From NCBI GenBank assembly GCA_017622215.1, contig JAGARO010000006.1, forward strand, positions 49,028 to 113,027: a stretch of DNA of 64,000 bases, read 5' to 3'. Source of the stretch: Clostridia bacterium (lineage in GTDB: Bacteria; Bacillota; Clostridia; Monoglobales; Monoglobaceae). Below, piece by piece: positions 8,690 through 17,849 of the stretch. Made by a program: the position numbers and the translations under genes. The notes under the pieces were generated by a model, which searched no databases, was not told the DNA's origin, and was given only the letters and a program-made list of their open reading frames with translations. Position 1 is the stretch's first letter, and each line of letters begins with the position of its first letter.

Positions 8690-8929
8690 GCGTCTTCACT
8701 TAGGGAGAAGCCAATTTGGATTTCAAGATGTAAAAAAAGCCTTGCAGCACAGCGTGTTGCAAGGCTTTATATTATTTCTCCAAACAATTTATTGCTTAAA
8801 ACGAAGTGTTTTAGATGGCGGACAAGGTAAAAAACGCAGTTAATCCTTTGTGGATTGACGAGGCTTTTTCCGCAGTACGACGCTAAAACACAAAGTTTTA
8901 AGTTGGCTTCTCCCTAAGTGTAGATGCCT
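8688..8929. repeat. MITE-like 242-bp palindromic element
   Basis: Terminal inverted repeats of 27 bases (8688-8714 and 8903-8929) differ at only two positions; the core is CACTTAGGGAGAAGCCAA and its complement. Inside are a 15-base-pair hairpin (8738-8770), a nested inverted repeat (8795-8814 with 8883-8902: CTTAAAAC-3 nt-GTGTTTTAG), and a small stem AATCC/GGATT (8842-8856). It has no coding capacity. Target-site duplications are not obvious. It begins inside the rnmV stop codon and ends just before the rplQ terminator, and may supply the rnmV terminator. The alternative is a structured RNA. Confidence 0.6.
8737..8776 (+). terminator. Strong hairpin inside the palindromic element, likely rnmV terminator
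   Basis: Stem AAAGCCTTGCAGCAC / GTGTTGCAAGGCTTT (one G-U) with a three-base loop, followed by TATATTATTT on the plus strand and preceded by an A7 run, so it can also act on minus-strand transcripts. Confidence 0.6.
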
Positions 8930-8936
8930 TATATAC

Positions 8937-8963
8937 AAAAAAGGGACATCCATTGGATGTCCC
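8937..8963 (-). terminator. Terminator of the ribosomal protein super-operon
   Basis: Perfect stem GGGACATCC / GGATGTCCC with an AAT loop and a U6 tract on the minus strand, directly after the rplQ stop. Confidence 0.9.
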
Positions 8964-8976
8964 TTAAAATCATAGA

Positions 8977-9318
8977 TTAAACAAGCTCTAAGATTGCTAC
9001 TTCAGCAGCATCTCCACGTCTTGGGCCTGCCTTAATTACTCTTGTGTAACCGCCGTTACGTTCAGCGTACTTTGGAGCGATTTCCTCAAATACCTTTGTA
9101 ACAACGTCTTCCTTTGTAATATAAGCTAAAGCCTGTCTTCTTGTGTGAAGAGTATTTTTCTTGCCGAGAGTAATCATCTTTTCAGCTAACTTCTGTACTT
9201 CCTTTGCTCTTGCATAAGTTGTTTCAACCTTGCCTGTTTCGAGGAATGAAGTAGTGAGATTTCTGAGCATTGCTCTTCTCTGATCTGTTGGTCTGCCGAG
9301 TTTTCTCTGCATAGCCAT
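8977..9318 (-). CDS. rplQ: 50S ribosomal protein L17
   Basis: 113 residues, the usual L17 length, with the family opening [21 protein letters not shown] and ending in AEVAILELV. It binds 23S rRNA near the exit tunnel. The ATG at 9318 is preferred since GAGGTGAT sits six bases upstream; a GTG nine bases earlier lies inside that Shine-Dalgarno. Last gene of the alpha operon, 39 bases after rpoA, followed by a strong terminator. Confidence 0.96.
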   Translation of the reverse strand: MAMQRKLGRPTDQRRAMLRNLTTSFLETGKVETTYARAKEVQKLAEKMITLGKKNTLHTRRQALAYITKEDVVTKVFEEIAPKYAERNGGYTRVIKAGPRRGDAAEVAILELV

Positions 9319-9357
9319 ACATATCACCTCTTTCTTTAACGATTATGCAACTTAGAA

Positions 9358-10308
9358 TTAGTCTTCGTCGTTTGCAAGTGTTAATCCCATTGAATCAAGT
9401 TTTGCAATAACTTCTTCTAACGACTTACGTCCGAGATTTCTAACCTTCATCATATCGTTTTCAGATCTTGTTGTAAGGTCCTGAACAGTATTGATTCCGG
9501 CTCTCTTTAAGCAGTTATAAGAACGAACTGATAAATCCAGTTCTTCGATTGTTGTTTCCAAAACTTTTTCTTTCTTGCTCTGTTCTTTTTCAACCATTAT
9601 CTGTGTATCCTTAGCCTTTTCAGATAAGTCAATGAAGAGATTTAAGTGTTCATTGATAATCTTTGCACCGAGGGATACAGCGTCGGATGGATTGATTGTA
9701 CCGTTTGTCCAAACTTCAAGTGTGAGCTTGTCAAAGTCAGTAATCTGTCCAACTCTTGTATTTTCAACAGTATAATTAACCTTTTCTACTGGTGTGTAGA
9801 TTGAGTCAACAGCTATTGTTCCGATAATTGGCTGGAGCATCTGCTTGTTTCTGTCTGAAGAAACATAGCCACGACCCTTATCAATATTGATTTCAATAAA
9901 GAGCTTTGCATCATCATTACATGTAGCAATGTGAAGGTCTCCGTTTAAAATCTCAACGTCTGAGTCGCACTTAATATCACGGGCACAAACTTCGCCTGCG
10001 CCTTCGTGATTAATGTATATGGTCTTAGGACCCTCTGAGTGAAGCTTCATAGCTAAAGCCTTGATATTAAGAACGATTTCTGTAACATCTTCCTTCACTC
10101 CTGGAATTGTAGAAAATTCATGTACAACTCCGTCAATTTTGATAGAATTAGCAGCCACGCCCGGAAGAGAAGAAAGCAAAATTCTTCTAAGGGAGTTGCC
10201 GAGTGTAATTCCGTAGCCTCTCTCTAAAGGTTCTACTACAAACTTTCCGTATTTTTCGTCATCGGAAATCTGGACACACTCAATTTTTGGTTTTTCAATT
10301 TCTATCAT
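9358..10308 (-). CDS. rpoA: RNA polymerase alpha subunit
   Basis: 316 residues. The N-terminal assembly domain carries [26 protein letters not shown] (about 24-49); a linker leads to the C-terminal DNA/activator-binding domain with [19 protein letters not shown] and [11 protein letters not shown]. Start is the ATG at 10308 with AGGAGGGCGAG before it; an upstream in-frame start would add a non-homologous tail. It sits between rpsD and rplQ as in all Firmicutes alpha operons, so is co-expressed with the ribosomal proteins. Confidence 0.97.
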   Translation of the reverse strand: MIEIEKPKIECVQISDDEKYGKFVVEPLERGYGITLGNSLRRILLSSLPGVAANSIKIDGVVHEFSTIPGVKEDVTEIVLNIKALAMKLHSEGPKTIYINHEGAGEVCARDIKCDSDVEILNGDLHIATCNDDAKLFIEINIDKGRGYVSSDRNKQMLQPIIGTIAVDSIYTPVEKVNYTVENTRVGQITDFDKLTLEVWTNGTINPSDAVSLGAKIINEHLNLFIDLSEKAKDTQIMVEKEQSKKEKVLETTIEELDLSVRSYNCLKRAGINTVQDLTTRSENDMMKVRNLGRKSLEEVIAKLDSMGLTLANDED

Positions 10309-10383
10309 ACTCGCCCTCCTATTATCCTTTTTAATAAACGATTCTAAATCGTACTTTACCAATTAGGGCTAAAAGTCTAATTA

Positions 10384-11010
10384 TTACTTGCTGTATAATT
10401 CGACTATTAAATGTTCCTCGATTGGAAGGTCAATATCTTCTCTTTCAGCAAAAGCAACTACTCTTCCTTCAAGAGCTTCCTTATTCATATCAAGCCATTT
10501 TGGAACTATTCTACCCTCTGTTGAAGCGAGAACTGCTTCAAATTTAGGACTCTTCTTGCTTGTTTCAGCAACTGTAATTACGTCCCCTACCTTAACGAGA
10601 TATGATGGAATATTTACTTTCTTACCGTTTACGAGGAAGTGTGCATGTGATACGAGCTGACGAGCTTCAGGTCTTGATACTGCAAGACCAAGTCTGTAAA
10701 CTACGTTATCAAGTCTTCTTTCGATAAGTGTTAAAAGGTTTTCACCTGTAACGCCCTGCTTTTTATTAGCAAGTTCAAAATAGTGAGCAAACTGACCTTC
10801 TAAGATACCGTATGCACGTCTTACCTTCTGCTTTTCACGAAGCTGTGTACCGTATTCAGAAAGCTTCTTTCTGCTCTGTCCGTGCTGACCAGGAGCGTAT
10901 GCTCTTCTGTCGATAGCACATTTATCTGTATAACATCTGTCGCCCTTTAAGAACAACTTCTGTCCTTCACGTCTACAAATTCTGCAAACTGACTCTGTAT
11001 ATCTTGCCAT
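10384..11010 (-). CDS. rpsD: 30S ribosomal protein S4
   Basis: 208 residues, primary 16S rRNA binder and often an autorepressor of its own operon. This is the C+ zinc-binding form: CRICRREG near the N-terminus followed by CYTDKC. The S4 RNA-binding domain [20 protein letters not shown] (about 92-111) is intact. AGGAGGTG lies before the ATG. In Bacillus subtilis rpsD is monocistronic, but here it stays in the alpha operon between rpsK and rpoA, so an S4 target might be the structured RNA before rpsM. Confidence 0.97.
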   Translation of the reverse strand: MARYTESVCRICRREGQKLFLKGDRCYTDKCAIDRRAYAPGQHGQSRKKLSEYGTQLREKQKVRRAYGILEGQFAHYFELANKKQGVTGENLLTLIERRLDNVVYRLGLAVSRPEARQLVSHAHFLVNGKKVNIPSYLVKVGDVITVAETSKKSPKFEAVLASTEGRIVPKWLDMNKEALEGRVVAFAEREDIDLPIEEHLIVELYSK

Positions 11011-11032
11011 GACTTAATTCACCTCCTGAGTA

Positions 11033-11425
11033 CTATACACGTCTTCTCTTTGGCGGTCTACAACCGTTATGAGGAATTGGTGTTACATCCTTAATCATAT
11101 TTACTTCAAGTCCTGCAACCTGAAGTGCGCGGATAGCTGATTCTCTACCGCTACCTGGTCCCTTTACGTATACTTCTACATACTTAAGACCGTGTTCCAT
11201 AGCAGCCTTTGCTGCTGTTTCTGCAGCCATCTGTGCTGCGAACGGTGTGCTTTTCTTTGAGCCTCTGAATCCGAGTCCACCAGCTGAAGCCCATGAAATT
11301 GCGTTTCCTTCAACATCAGTGATTGTAACAATAGTATTGTTGAAAGTAGACTTGATATGAGCGGCACCGCGTTCTATATTCTTTCTTTCTCTACGACGTC
11401 TGGTTTTCTTAACCTGTTTTGCCAT
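11033..11425 (-). CDS. rpsK: 30S ribosomal protein S11
   Basis: 130 residues, forms the platform near the mRNA exit. Family segments [33 protein letters not shown] and the C-terminal [18 protein letters not shown] are complete. The ATG at 11425 ([12 protein letters not shown]) has CAGGAGGTGG upstream; a more distal in-frame start would place the Shine-Dalgarno inside the coding region. Alpha operon, between rpsM and rpsD. Confidence 0.97.
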   Translation of the reverse strand: MAKQVKKTRRRRERKNIERGAAHIKSTFNNTIVTITDVEGNAISWASAGGLGFRGSKKSTPFAAQMAAETAAKAAMEHGLKYVEVYVKGPGSGRESAIRALQVAGLEVNMIKDVTPIPHNGCRPPKRRRV

Positions 11426-11482
11426 AGTAAATCCACCTCCTGAATTTTGCATCTAAATTGCAAAATCTAAATCGAAAATATC

Positions 11483-11848
11483 TTATTTCTTTTTGTTAGC
11501 CATTGTCTTTCTTGGGCCTTTTCTGGTTCTAGCATTTGTCTTAGAACGCTGTCCTCTTACAGGAAGACTCTTTCTATGACGCATACCTCTGTAACAGTTG
11601 ATTTCGATAAGTCTCTTAATGTCGAGAGCAACGTTTCTTCTTAAGTCGCCTTCTACAGTATAGTTATCGATTTCAGCTCTGAGCTTTGATACTTCGTCCT
11701 CTGTTAAATCACGAACTCTTGTGTCAGGGTTAATTCCTGTAGCAGCAAGAATCTTCTTTGATGATGTAAGACCGATTCCGAAAATATAAGTTAAGCCGAT
11801 TTCAACTCTCTTATCATTTGGTAAATCTACACCTGCTATACGTGCCAT
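11483..11848 (-). CDS. rpsM: 30S ribosomal protein S13
   Basis: 121 residues; contacts 23S helix 38 and tRNA in the head of the 30S subunit. Opens [21 protein letters not shown] and closes with [18 protein letters not shown], typical of the family. GGAGGTGAAATT precedes the ATG. It is separated from rpmJ by about 157 bases, much longer than the other gaps here, and that gap folds into a compact RNA. Confidence 0.97.
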   Translation of the reverse strand: MARIAGVDLPNDKRVEIGLTYIFGIGLTSSKKILAATGINPDTRVRDLTEDEVSKLRAEIDNYTVEGDLRRNVALDIKRLIEINCYRGMRHRKSLPVRGQRSKTNARTRKGPRKTMANKKK

Positions 11849-11884
11849 ACTTCAATTTCACCTCCGAGAATAGATTTTTTTGAA

Positions 11885-11980
11885 AAGTATGGACAGAATT
11901 TCATTCAGCGGTCTCCCGCCTACATCAGCTTATATGCTTTCGCATTTGTGGTTCATAAGCCTGACCCTGTCCGACTTTCA
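11885..11980 (-). promoter_or_regulatory. Structured RNA leader between rpmJ and rpsM (candidate r-protein regulatory element)
   Basis: On the minus strand an outer stem GGACAG (11972-11967) / CTGTCC (11896-11891) closes a junction holding two arms. Arm one: GCTTAT/ATAAGC (11960-11955 with 11933-11928) carrying ATGC-GAAA-GCAT. Arm two: GCGG-GAGA-CCGC (11919-11908). Both tips are GNRA tetraloops. The position directly upstream of rpsM, in an operon containing rpsD, is where enteric S4 autoregulation acts, but the fold is not the known one. Function is inferred. Confidence 0.5.
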
Positions 11981-12005
11981 AGATTTTTAAAGATACGGTT
12001 TCTGA

Positions 12006-12119
12006 TTAACCCTGCTTCTGCTTATGGCGTGGGTTTTCGCAAATAACCATTACCTTTCCTTTTCTCTTGATAATCTTACACTTTTCACAAATAGGTTTTA
12101 CTGAAGGTTTAACTTTCAT
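12006..12119 (-). CDS. rpmJ: 50S ribosomal protein L36
   Basis: 37 residues beginning [16 protein letters not shown]. The zinc ligands C11, C14, C27 and H32 (CEKC...CENPRH) are all present, so this is the zinc-binding C+ paralogue. GGAGGTGGAGGATA lies directly upstream. It follows infA as usual and is the first gene after the perfect internal promoter at 12177-12205. Confidence 0.95.
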   Translation of the reverse strand: MKVKPSVKPICEKCKIIKRKGKVMVICENPRHKQKQG

Positions 12120-12176
12120 TATCCTCCACCTCCTAAAAGTAATTATTGGCAATTTTTCTCCATTGTCAACCTAAAA

Positions 12177-12205
12177 ATTATATCATCTTTAGAAAACTTT
12201 GTCAA
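12177..12205 (-). promoter_or_regulatory. Perfect-consensus sigma-A promoter before rpmJ (alpha operon)
   Basis: TTGACA, exactly 17 bases, TATAAT on the minus strand. It lies between infA and rpmJ and would raise rpmJ-rpsM-rpsK-rpsD-rpoA-rplQ independently of the S10 promoter. No infA terminator hairpin is seen, so read-through is likely too. Confidence 0.88.
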
Positions 12206-12233
12206 TAACTTTTTGTAATAATTTTATAATTTT

Positions 12234-12452
12234 TTATTTTGCTCTCCAGGTAATTCTTCCTTTTGTTAAATCATAAGGAGAAATTTCAAGTGTAACCTTA
12301 TCTCCTGGGAGAATTTTAATAAAATGTGTTCTGAGTTTACCTGAAATATGCGCTAAAACCTGATGTCCGTTTTCAAGTTCAACCTTAAACATTGCGTTTG
12401 GTAAAGCTTCAAGGACTGTGCCTTCAACTTCAAGTACGTCTTCCTTTGCCAT
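12234..12452 (-). CDS. infA: Translation initiation factor IF-1
   Basis: 72 residues, one S1-like OB fold. Opens [20 protein letters not shown] and ends [14 protein letters not shown], an almost canonical IF-1. Occupies the 30S A site during initiation. TTAAGGAGG lies before the ATG. Gene order KOW protein-infA-rpmJ is normal in Clostridia. Confidence 0.97.
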   Translation of the reverse strand: MAKEDVLEVEGTVLEALPNAMFKVELENGHQVLAHISGKLRTHFIKILPGDKVTLEISPYDLTKGRITWRAK

Positions 12453-12464
12453 ATCTAATCCTCC

Positions 12465-12749
12465 TTAAAAATTAAGAAAAAATTTTTCCGAAAACTCTGC
12501 AATCTCTCTTCTCAGTTCTGCATTGGTCGGTCTTTCACCGTTTTCAAGCTTTCCCTTTATGAAACTGCTTGTCTCCATATATTTTAAATGTTTAATATTT
12601 TTCTTCTTCAGATTGTCCATCTTCCTTACATCACCGTCTGCAATCTCTGCAAAGTTTCCTTCTTTGCCAATTACAACGAGGAACTTTCCTCCGTCTCGGC
12701 CTGACTGTGAAAGGACAATATCTCCTATATTGATTTCGAAATTTTCCAT
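12465..12749 (-). CDS. KOW-domain RNA-binding protein (L14E-like)
   Basis: 94 residues with an N-terminal KOW-type strand pair: INIGDIVLSQSGRDGGKFLVVIG (about 6-28). Such L14E/L27E-like small proteins sit between map and infA in many Clostridia and probably bind rRNA, but no function is established. The ATG at 12749 is chosen because AAGGTGAGG lies just before it; a longer in-frame version would overlap the map stop. Family recognition comes from the KOW pattern and the conserved position. Confidence 0.75.
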   Translation of the reverse strand: MENFEINIGDIVLSQSGRDGGKFLVVIGKEGNFAEIADGDVRKMDNLKKKNIKHLKYMETSSFIKGKLENGERPTNAELRREIAEFSEKFFLNF

Positions 12750-12759
12750 ATCCTCACCT

Positions 12760-13512
12760 TTAGTCCACATATGTTAAAAGCAGTGGTTCTCCGTCGGTAA
12801 TCAAAATAGAATTTTCATAATGTGCCGAAAGCTTTCCGTCCTTTGTAAAAACTGCCCAGCCGTCATCTGCAATAAAGTAATCCTTCTTGCCCTGACACAC
12901 CATAGGTTCAACCGCTATACACATTCCGTTCTTAAGGCGCGCCCCTCTTTCCCTCTTTGATACATAATTAGGAATTTCAGGGTCTTCGTGCATTTCTGCT
13001 CCTATTCCGTGTCCGCAGAAGTCTCTTAAAACGCTGAAGCCGTTTTCTTCAACAAAGTCCTGGACTGCTTTTGAAATATCTGAAACTCTGAAGCTTTCCT
13101 TACAGAATTTCAATCCTTCAAAAAAGCTTTCTTTTGTTACATCAATAAGTCTTTGTGCCTCATCCGACACCTTTCCTACAGCAAAGGTTCTTGCAGCGTC
13201 GCCATGATATCCCTTCCAGCATGCACCTACATCTATAGACACAACATCTCCCTCACGAAGAGGTTCGTTATTAGGAAAACCGTGGATAATCACATCATTT
13301 ACACTTGCACAAACAGTTGCAGGAAATCCGCCGTATCCCTTAAAGGATGGCAAACAACCCTGACTTCTGATATAATCCTCTGCTATCTTATTAAGTTCGT
13401 TGGTTGTAACACCAGGCTTTACAGCCTCCTCAACTCTCTTAAGAGTTTCGCCTGTTACTCTACCCGCAATCTTCATAAGCTCAATTTCAGCTTTTGATTT
13501 TATAGTAATCAT
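12760..13512 (-). CDS. map: Type I methionine aminopeptidase
   Basis: Removes N-terminal Met from nascent proteins. 250 residues from the ATG at 13512 (MITIKSKAEIELMKIAG). The metal ligands are all visible: VSIDVGA (D), GYHGDAART (D), CGHGIG (H), HEDPEIPN (E) and SAHYENSILIT (E), and the substrate His is in VNDVIIHG. It begins one base after the adk stop, with GGGTG as Shine-Dalgarno in the adk end, which implies translational coupling. Confidence 0.95.
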   Translation of the reverse strand: MITIKSKAEIELMKIAGRVTGETLKRVEEAVKPGVTTNELNKIAEDYIRSQGCLPSFKGYGGFPATVCASVNDVIIHGFPNNEPLREGDVVSIDVGACWKGYHGDAARTFAVGKVSDEAQRLIDVTKESFFEGLKFCKESFRVSDISKAVQDFVEENGFSVLRDFCGHGIGAEMHEDPEIPNYVSKRERGARLKNGMCIAVEPMVCQGKKDYFIADDGWAVFTKDGKLSAHYENSILITDGEPLLLTYVD

Positions 13513-13513
13513 T

Positions 13514-14146
13514 TTATTCACCCAGCACTCTAAGTACCTCTCTTGAGGTATCCTCAATACCCTCTCTGCCTACAACTGTCTTAAGAAGTCCTCTTTCTTC
13601 AAAGTATTTCTTAAGAGGCTCTGTTAAGGTATGATATGTGTTAAGTCTTTCTTTAACTGTTTCAGGTTTATCGTCCTTTCGGGTCTTGATTGCCCCTCCA
13701 CAGTTATCGCAAACACCCTCTACGGCAGGTTTTCTGTATTCCTTATGGAAAGCTGTTCCACATTCGCTACATTCAAGTCTTCCTGACACTCGTCTTATAA
13801 TTTCATCATCCGAAACATCAAGAGTGAGCACAACATCAATTTTAAGTTTTGACGCAGTGAGAGTTTCTGCCTGTTTTATATTTCTTGGAAATCCGTCTAA
13901 AATAAAACCGTTCTTACAGTCAGGCTGACTTAATCTTTCCTTGACCATCTTTATCATAACGTCGTCAGGGACAAATTTACCATCATCTATAAACTTCTTT
14001 GCAATCTCACCTAATTCTGTGCCTTCATCGATATTATGTCTAAGCATTGCTCCGGTTGAAATTGTCGGAATATTAAAATGTTTGCTGAGCATCTCCGCCT
14101 GTGTTCCTTTGCCGGCTCCCGGCGGTGCAAGAATTATAAGATTCAT
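13514..14146 (-). CDS. adk: Adenylate kinase, zinc-lid form
   Basis: Interconverts AMP + ATP and 2 ADP. 210 residues. P-loop GPPGAGKGT-like sequence APPGAGKGTQAEML (about 7-20), FILDGFPRNIKQAE (about 81-94), and a lid domain with four cysteines (CSECGTAF and CDNCGG), the structural zinc type common in Gram-positives. Spacing from secY is 185 bases, and AAAGGAAA precedes the ATG. Confidence 0.97.
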   Translation of the reverse strand: MNLIILAPPGAGKGTQAEMLSKHFNIPTISTGAMLRHNIDEGTELGEIAKKFIDDGKFVPDDVMIKMVKERLSQPDCKNGFILDGFPRNIKQAETLTASKLKIDVVLTLDVSDDEIIRRVSGRLECSECGTAFHKEYRKPAVEGVCDNCGGAIKTRKDDKPETVKERLNTYHTLTEPLKKYFEERGLLKTVVGREGIEDTSREVLRVLGE

Positions 14147-14267
14147 TTATGTCACATTTCCTTTCGATAATAAATTAAGTCTAAAGCCTCTGTTTTCAAG
14201 GTTTTTATCGATTTTATTGTTAATTTTTATTTCTGCTTTTGGAAAAATATTCCTATAAACTCCACAA

Positions 14268-14306
14268 GGGGCTGTGTCAGAAGCATATTTCTCCTGACAC
14301 ATCCCC
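14268..14306 (-). other. Hairpin between secY and adk
   Basis: Stem GGGG-C-TGTGTCAG / CTGACACA-T-CCCC with one mismatch and a 13-base loop, just after the secY stop. No T-run follows on the minus strand, so it is more likely an mRNA stabiliser or processing site than a full terminator. The rest of the 185-base gap shows nothing clear. Confidence 0.45.
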
Positions 14307-14331
14307 TGTATGTTTGTTTATTTAAGATATC

Positions 14332-15612
14332 TTATTCAAGAAATCCCTTATAATGTCTCATAAGCATCTGGGATTCGAGCTGCTGAACTGTTTCAAGGGC
14401 AACACCAACTACGATAAGGAGTGATGTTCCGCCGATTGAGAAGTTCTGAATATTAAGTCCAAGGTTCATCAAAATCGGAAGGATTGCGACGAGACCGAGG
14501 AATATAGCTCCGCCAAATGTAATCTTAGAGAGCACTCTATTGATATATTCAGATGTTGGACGGCCCGGTCTGATACCTGGCACGAAACCACCGTTCTGCT
14601 TCATATTGTTCGCCATTTCTACAGGATTGAACTGAATCGCTGTGTAGAAGTATGTGAAGAATATGATGAGCAAGAAGTACACAATAGCATAAACTACACT
14701 ATCACCTGAGAATATCTTAAGGAATCCACCCCAGAATCCGCCTGAAGCAGCTGTCTTTCCGAAGAAAGCAGCGATTGTGCCAGGGAATGCAAGGATTGAC
14801 ATAGCAAAGATTACAGGAATAACGCCTGCTGACGCTACCTTAATCGGAATATGTGTGCTCTGTCCGCCGTACATTTTTCTTCCCACAACACGCTTAGCGT
14901 ACTGTACAGGGATTCTTCTTTCAGCTTCATTGAACATTACAACAAATCCGATTACTACAACAACCAATATTACCAATGCTATTACTGCAAAGATATTAAG
15001 GGTTCCGCTCTTGAAGTAATCAAATAATGTGTATGCAAGTGCAGGTACTCTTGAAATAATACCTGTGAAGATGATGAGAGAAATACCGTTACCGATTCCT
15101 TTTTCTGTAATCTGTTCACCAAGCCACATAAGGAACGCTGTTCCCGCTGTGAATGTGCCGATGATTACTACTGCAGATAAGAAACCTGGGTTTGTAACTG
15201 CATTCGCATTCTTCAGGAGGAAGTAAAGTCCTAACGCCTGAATAATTGCAAGTACTACAGTTCCGTATCTCATAATCTGTGCAATCTTCTTTCTGCCTTC
15301 TTCTCCCTGCTTCTGAAGTCTTTCAAGGGCAGGAATAGCAACGCATAAAAGCTGCATAATGATTGATGAGTTGATGTATGGTGTGATACTCATTGCAAAT
15401 ATTGTTGCATTTCTGAATGCACCACCAGATACTACATCGATAAATCCGATTAACGACATTTCAGATGAAAACATCTCGTTCATCGCACCTGCGTCCAATA
15501 AAGGAACAGGAATGAAACATCCAAAACGGAAAATTACCATCATCATAAGTGTGTAGAATAACTTCTTTCTGAGGTCTGGTATTTTCCATGCGTTTCTAAT
15601 TGTTTCAAACAT
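14332..15612 (-). CDS. secY: Protein translocase subunit SecY
   Basis: 426 residues, ten transmembrane segments; the pore of the Sec translocon with SecE and SecG. Opens MFETIRNAWKIPDLRKKLFY. Family segments: plug region SGGAFRNATIFAMSITPYIN, GEQITEKGIGNGISLIIF, PVQYAKRVVGRKMYGGQSTH (cytosolic loop), and GGTSLLIVVGVALETVQQLE. Start is three bases after rplO, with the Shine-Dalgarno in the rplO end (GAGGTGG). Confidence 0.97.
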   Translation of the reverse strand: MFETIRNAWKIPDLRKKLFYTLMMMVIFRFGCFIPVPLLDAGAMNEMFSSEMSLIGFIDVVSGGAFRNATIFAMSITPYINSSIIMQLLCVAIPALERLQKQGEEGRKKIAQIMRYGTVVLAIIQALGLYFLLKNANAVTNPGFLSAVVIIGTFTAGTAFLMWLGEQITEKGIGNGISLIIFTGIISRVPALAYTLFDYFKSGTLNIFAVIALVILVVVVIGFVVMFNEAERRIPVQYAKRVVGRKMYGGQSTHIPIKVASAGVIPVIFAMSILAFPGTIAAFFGKTAASGGFWGGFLKIFSGDSVVYAIVYFLLIIFFTYFYTAIQFNPVEMANNMKQNGGFVPGIRPGRPTSEYINRVLSKITFGGAIFLGLVAILPILMNLGLNIQNFSIGGTSLLIVVGVALETVQQLESQMLMRHYKGFLE

Positions 15613-15614
15613 TA

Positions 15615-16055
15615 TTATACCACCTCAACCTTTCCCCCGGCAGCTGTAATCTTTTCTTCAGCAGTCTTGCTGAATCTCTTAGCCTTAACCGTGAGAGATT
15701 TTTCGAGTTCACCACGGCCTAAAATTACTACGCCGTCACAAACCTTTGAAATTACACCTGCTTCCTTGAGTAATTCAGCTGTAACTTCTGTTCCATTTTC
15801 AAACTTATTTAACATTTCAACATTTACAGAAACATATTCCTTTGCGAAAATATTTGTAAATCCACGCTTTGGAAGTCTTCTGTAAATAGGCATCTGTCCA
15901 CCTTCGAAACCTGGTCTTACACCACCGCCAGAACGTGCATTCTGACCCTTGTGTCCCTTACCAGCAGTCTTACCGTTACCGCTTCCGTGACCTCTGCCTA
16001 CTCTAAAATAATCTTTCTTTGAGCCTTCGCTCGGAGATAATTCATGAAGTTTCAT
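15615..16055 (-). CDS. rplO: 50S ribosomal protein L15
   Basis: 146 residues. The glycine-rich N-terminal tail ([19 protein letters not shown]) that threads the 50S, then [18 protein letters not shown], are standard L15. The ATG at 16055 ([12 protein letters not shown]) has AGGAGGTG seven bases upstream and replaces a slightly longer frame. Part of the spc block between rpmD and secY. Confidence 0.97.
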   Translation of the reverse strand: MKLHELSPSEGSKKDYFRVGRGHGSGNGKTAGKGHKGQNARSGGGVRPGFEGGQMPIYRRLPKRGFTNIFAKEYVSVNVEMLNKFENGTEVTAELLKEAGVISKVCDGVVILGRGELEKSLTVKAKRFSKTAEEKITAAGGKVEVV

Positions 16056-16095
16056 TAAGTACACCTCCTCTTATGTTTTTATATCCTATTGCGTT

Positions 16096-16278
16096 TTACG
16101 CTTCTTCAACTGTTACAAGATGCTTAACCTTGAAAATCATACCTCTAATCTGTGGATTGTCAGGTTTTTCAACGCACTGGTGAAGCTTATGAAGTCCGAG
16201 GGCTTCAACAGTAGCTATCTGGTCTTTCTTGCAGCCAATTGTACTTTTTGTAAGTGTTACCATTAACTTTTTAGCCAA
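16096..16278 (-). CDS. rpmD: 50S ribosomal protein L30
   Basis: 60 residues, the bacterial short form: [25 protein letters not shown], then the closing [16 protein letters not shown] precedes the ATG. Sits between rpsE and rplO as expected. Confidence 0.96.
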   Translation of the reverse strand: MAKKLMVTLTKSTIGCKKDQIATVEALGLHKLHQCVEKPDNPQIRGMIFKVKHLVTVEEA

Positions 16279-16313
16279 GGAAAAAACCTCCTATCTTTCT
16301 TGGTCTTTGGAAA

Positions 16314-16844
16314 TTAACCTAAGATTTCTTCAGGCTTCTTTCCTCTGAGCTTTGCAACTTCTTCTACGCTCTTAAGTGATGCAAGAGCTTCAACTGTTGC
16401 TGAAACTACGTTCTTTGGATTGTTACTTCTTAAACATTTTGTTCTGATATCTCTGATACCTGCGAGTTCCAAAACTACACGGGCAGGGCCACCGGCAATA
16501 ACACCAGTACCTTCTGCTGCTGGCTTGAGTAATACTCTGCCGGCACCGTATTCACCGATAATTTCGTGTGGGATTGTTGTGTTAACTCTTGGTACGAAAA
16601 TTAAGTTTTTCTTTGCTTCATCGATACCCTTACGGATAGCATCTGGAATTTCAGCAGCCTTTCCCATACCGTATCCAACATGGCCGTTTCCGTCACCTAC
16701 TACAACGAGTGCGCTGAATCTTGATGTTCTACCACCCTTTACAGTCTTTGATACTCTGTTGAAAGTAACTACCTTTTCCTGTAAATCAAGCACAGACGCG
16801 TCGATACGTTCCTGCTTTCTTGATCTTTCTACTACTTCTGCCAT
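16314..16844 (-). CDS. rpsE: 30S ribosomal protein S5
   Basis: 176 residues. N-terminal dsRNA-binding fold ([35 protein letters not shown]) and C-terminal fold ([22 protein letters not shown]). Helps decoding accuracy and helicase activity at the mRNA entry. AGAGGTG before the ATG. Confidence 0.97.
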   Translation of the reverse strand: MAEVVERSRKQERIDASVLDLQEKVVTFNRVSKTVKGGRTSRFSALVVVGDGNGHVGYGMGKAAEIPDAIRKGIDEAKKNLIFVPRVNTTIPHEIIGEYGAGRVLLKPAAEGTGVIAGGPARVVLELAGIRDIRTKCLRSNNPKNVVSATVEALASLKSVEEVAKLRGKKPEEILG

Positions 16845-16866
16845 TTATGTTTCACCTCTCTTACGA

Positions 16867-17229
16867 TTAGAATTCGAGACCGCCTTCACGAGCCCCTTCT
16901 GCTACGGCAGCAACTCTGCCGTGGAATAAATATCCGCCTCTGTCAAAAACAACTTCCTTAATGCCTTTTTCAGAAGCCTTCTTAGCGATTAAAAGTCCAA
17001 CTGCTTTTGCTGCTTCACAGTTTCCACCGTAGTTTGCCTTGAGTTCTGCATCAAGTGTTGAAGCAGATACAAGAGTTACACCCTTAACGTCATCAATAAT
17101 CTGTACGTTGATATTCTTACGGCTTCTGTAAACTGAAAGTCTTGGACATTCAGCTGTGCCAGAGATTTTCTTACGAACACGTGCGTGTCTAGCAAGTCTT
17201 GACACATTACTATCTTTTCTCTTAATCAT
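16867..17229 (-). CDS. rplR: 50S ribosomal protein L18
   Basis: 120 residues; binds 5S r[26 protein letters not shown] and the C-terminal [26 protein letters not shown] are canonical. AAGGAGGTG precedes the ATG. Its partner RNase M5-like gene for 5S processing lies at 8108-8689. Confidence 0.97.
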   Translation of the reverse strand: MIKRKDSNVSRLARHARVRKKISGTAECPRLSVYRSRKNINVQIIDDVKGVTLVSASTLDAELKANYGGNCEAAKAVGLLIAKKASEKGIKEVVFDRGGYLFHGRVAAVAEGAREGGLEF

Positions 17230-17283
17230 TTGAATTGCACCTCCTTGTGCGGAATTTGAAAAACAGTATATATAAGGAAGAAA

Positions 17284-17832
17284 TTACTTCTTCTTTGAAC
17301 CTGTCTTTCCTTCTTTTCTTCTGATTGTTTCTTCAACATATTTGATACCCTTGCCCTTATATGGTTCTGGTGGTCTCTTTTCTCTTACTTTCGCAGCGAA
17401 CTGACCAACTACCTGCTTATTAGGACCTGAGATTATAATCTGGTTTGGCTGAGGAACATCGATTTTTATGCCGTCGATTTCTTCCATTTCAACCTGATGG
17501 GAATAACCAAGGTTTAATACAAGCTTATTTCCCTGCTTTGCAGCTCTGTAACCAACACCGTTGATTTCAAGCTCTCTTTTGAAGCCTGTTGCTGCGCCTT
17601 CTACCATATTAGCTACGAGTGTACGTGTTAAACCGTGTAATGACTTATGCATCTTGTTTTCAGATGGACGCTTAACAATAATTTCAGCGCCTTCCATTTC
17701 GATAATCATATCGTCATGCATCTTTTCAACTAATGTACCCTGTGGGCCTTTTACAGTAACTAAATTGTTTTCACCTATTGTAACTTCAACACCTGCTGGT
17801 ATTGTAATAGGCATCTTACCGATACGAGACAT
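17284..17832 (-). CDS. rplF: 50S ribosomal protein L6
   Basis: 182 residues, two similar domains; near the factor-binding site. [19 protein letters not shown] at the start and [22 protein letters not shown] at the end are standard. AAAGGAGG precedes the ATG, 17 bases after rpsH. Confidence 0.97.
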   Translation of the reverse strand: MSRIGKMPITIPAGVEVTIGENNLVTVKGPQGTLVEKMHDDMIIEMEGAEIIVKRPSENKMHKSLHGLTRTLVANMVEGAATGFKRELEINGVGYRAAKQGNKLVLNLGYSHQVEMEEIDGIKIDVPQPNQIIISGPNKQVVGQFAAKVREKRPPEPYKGKGIKYVEETIRRKEGKTGSKKK

Positions 17833-17849
17833 TCAAAATTCCTCCTTTC

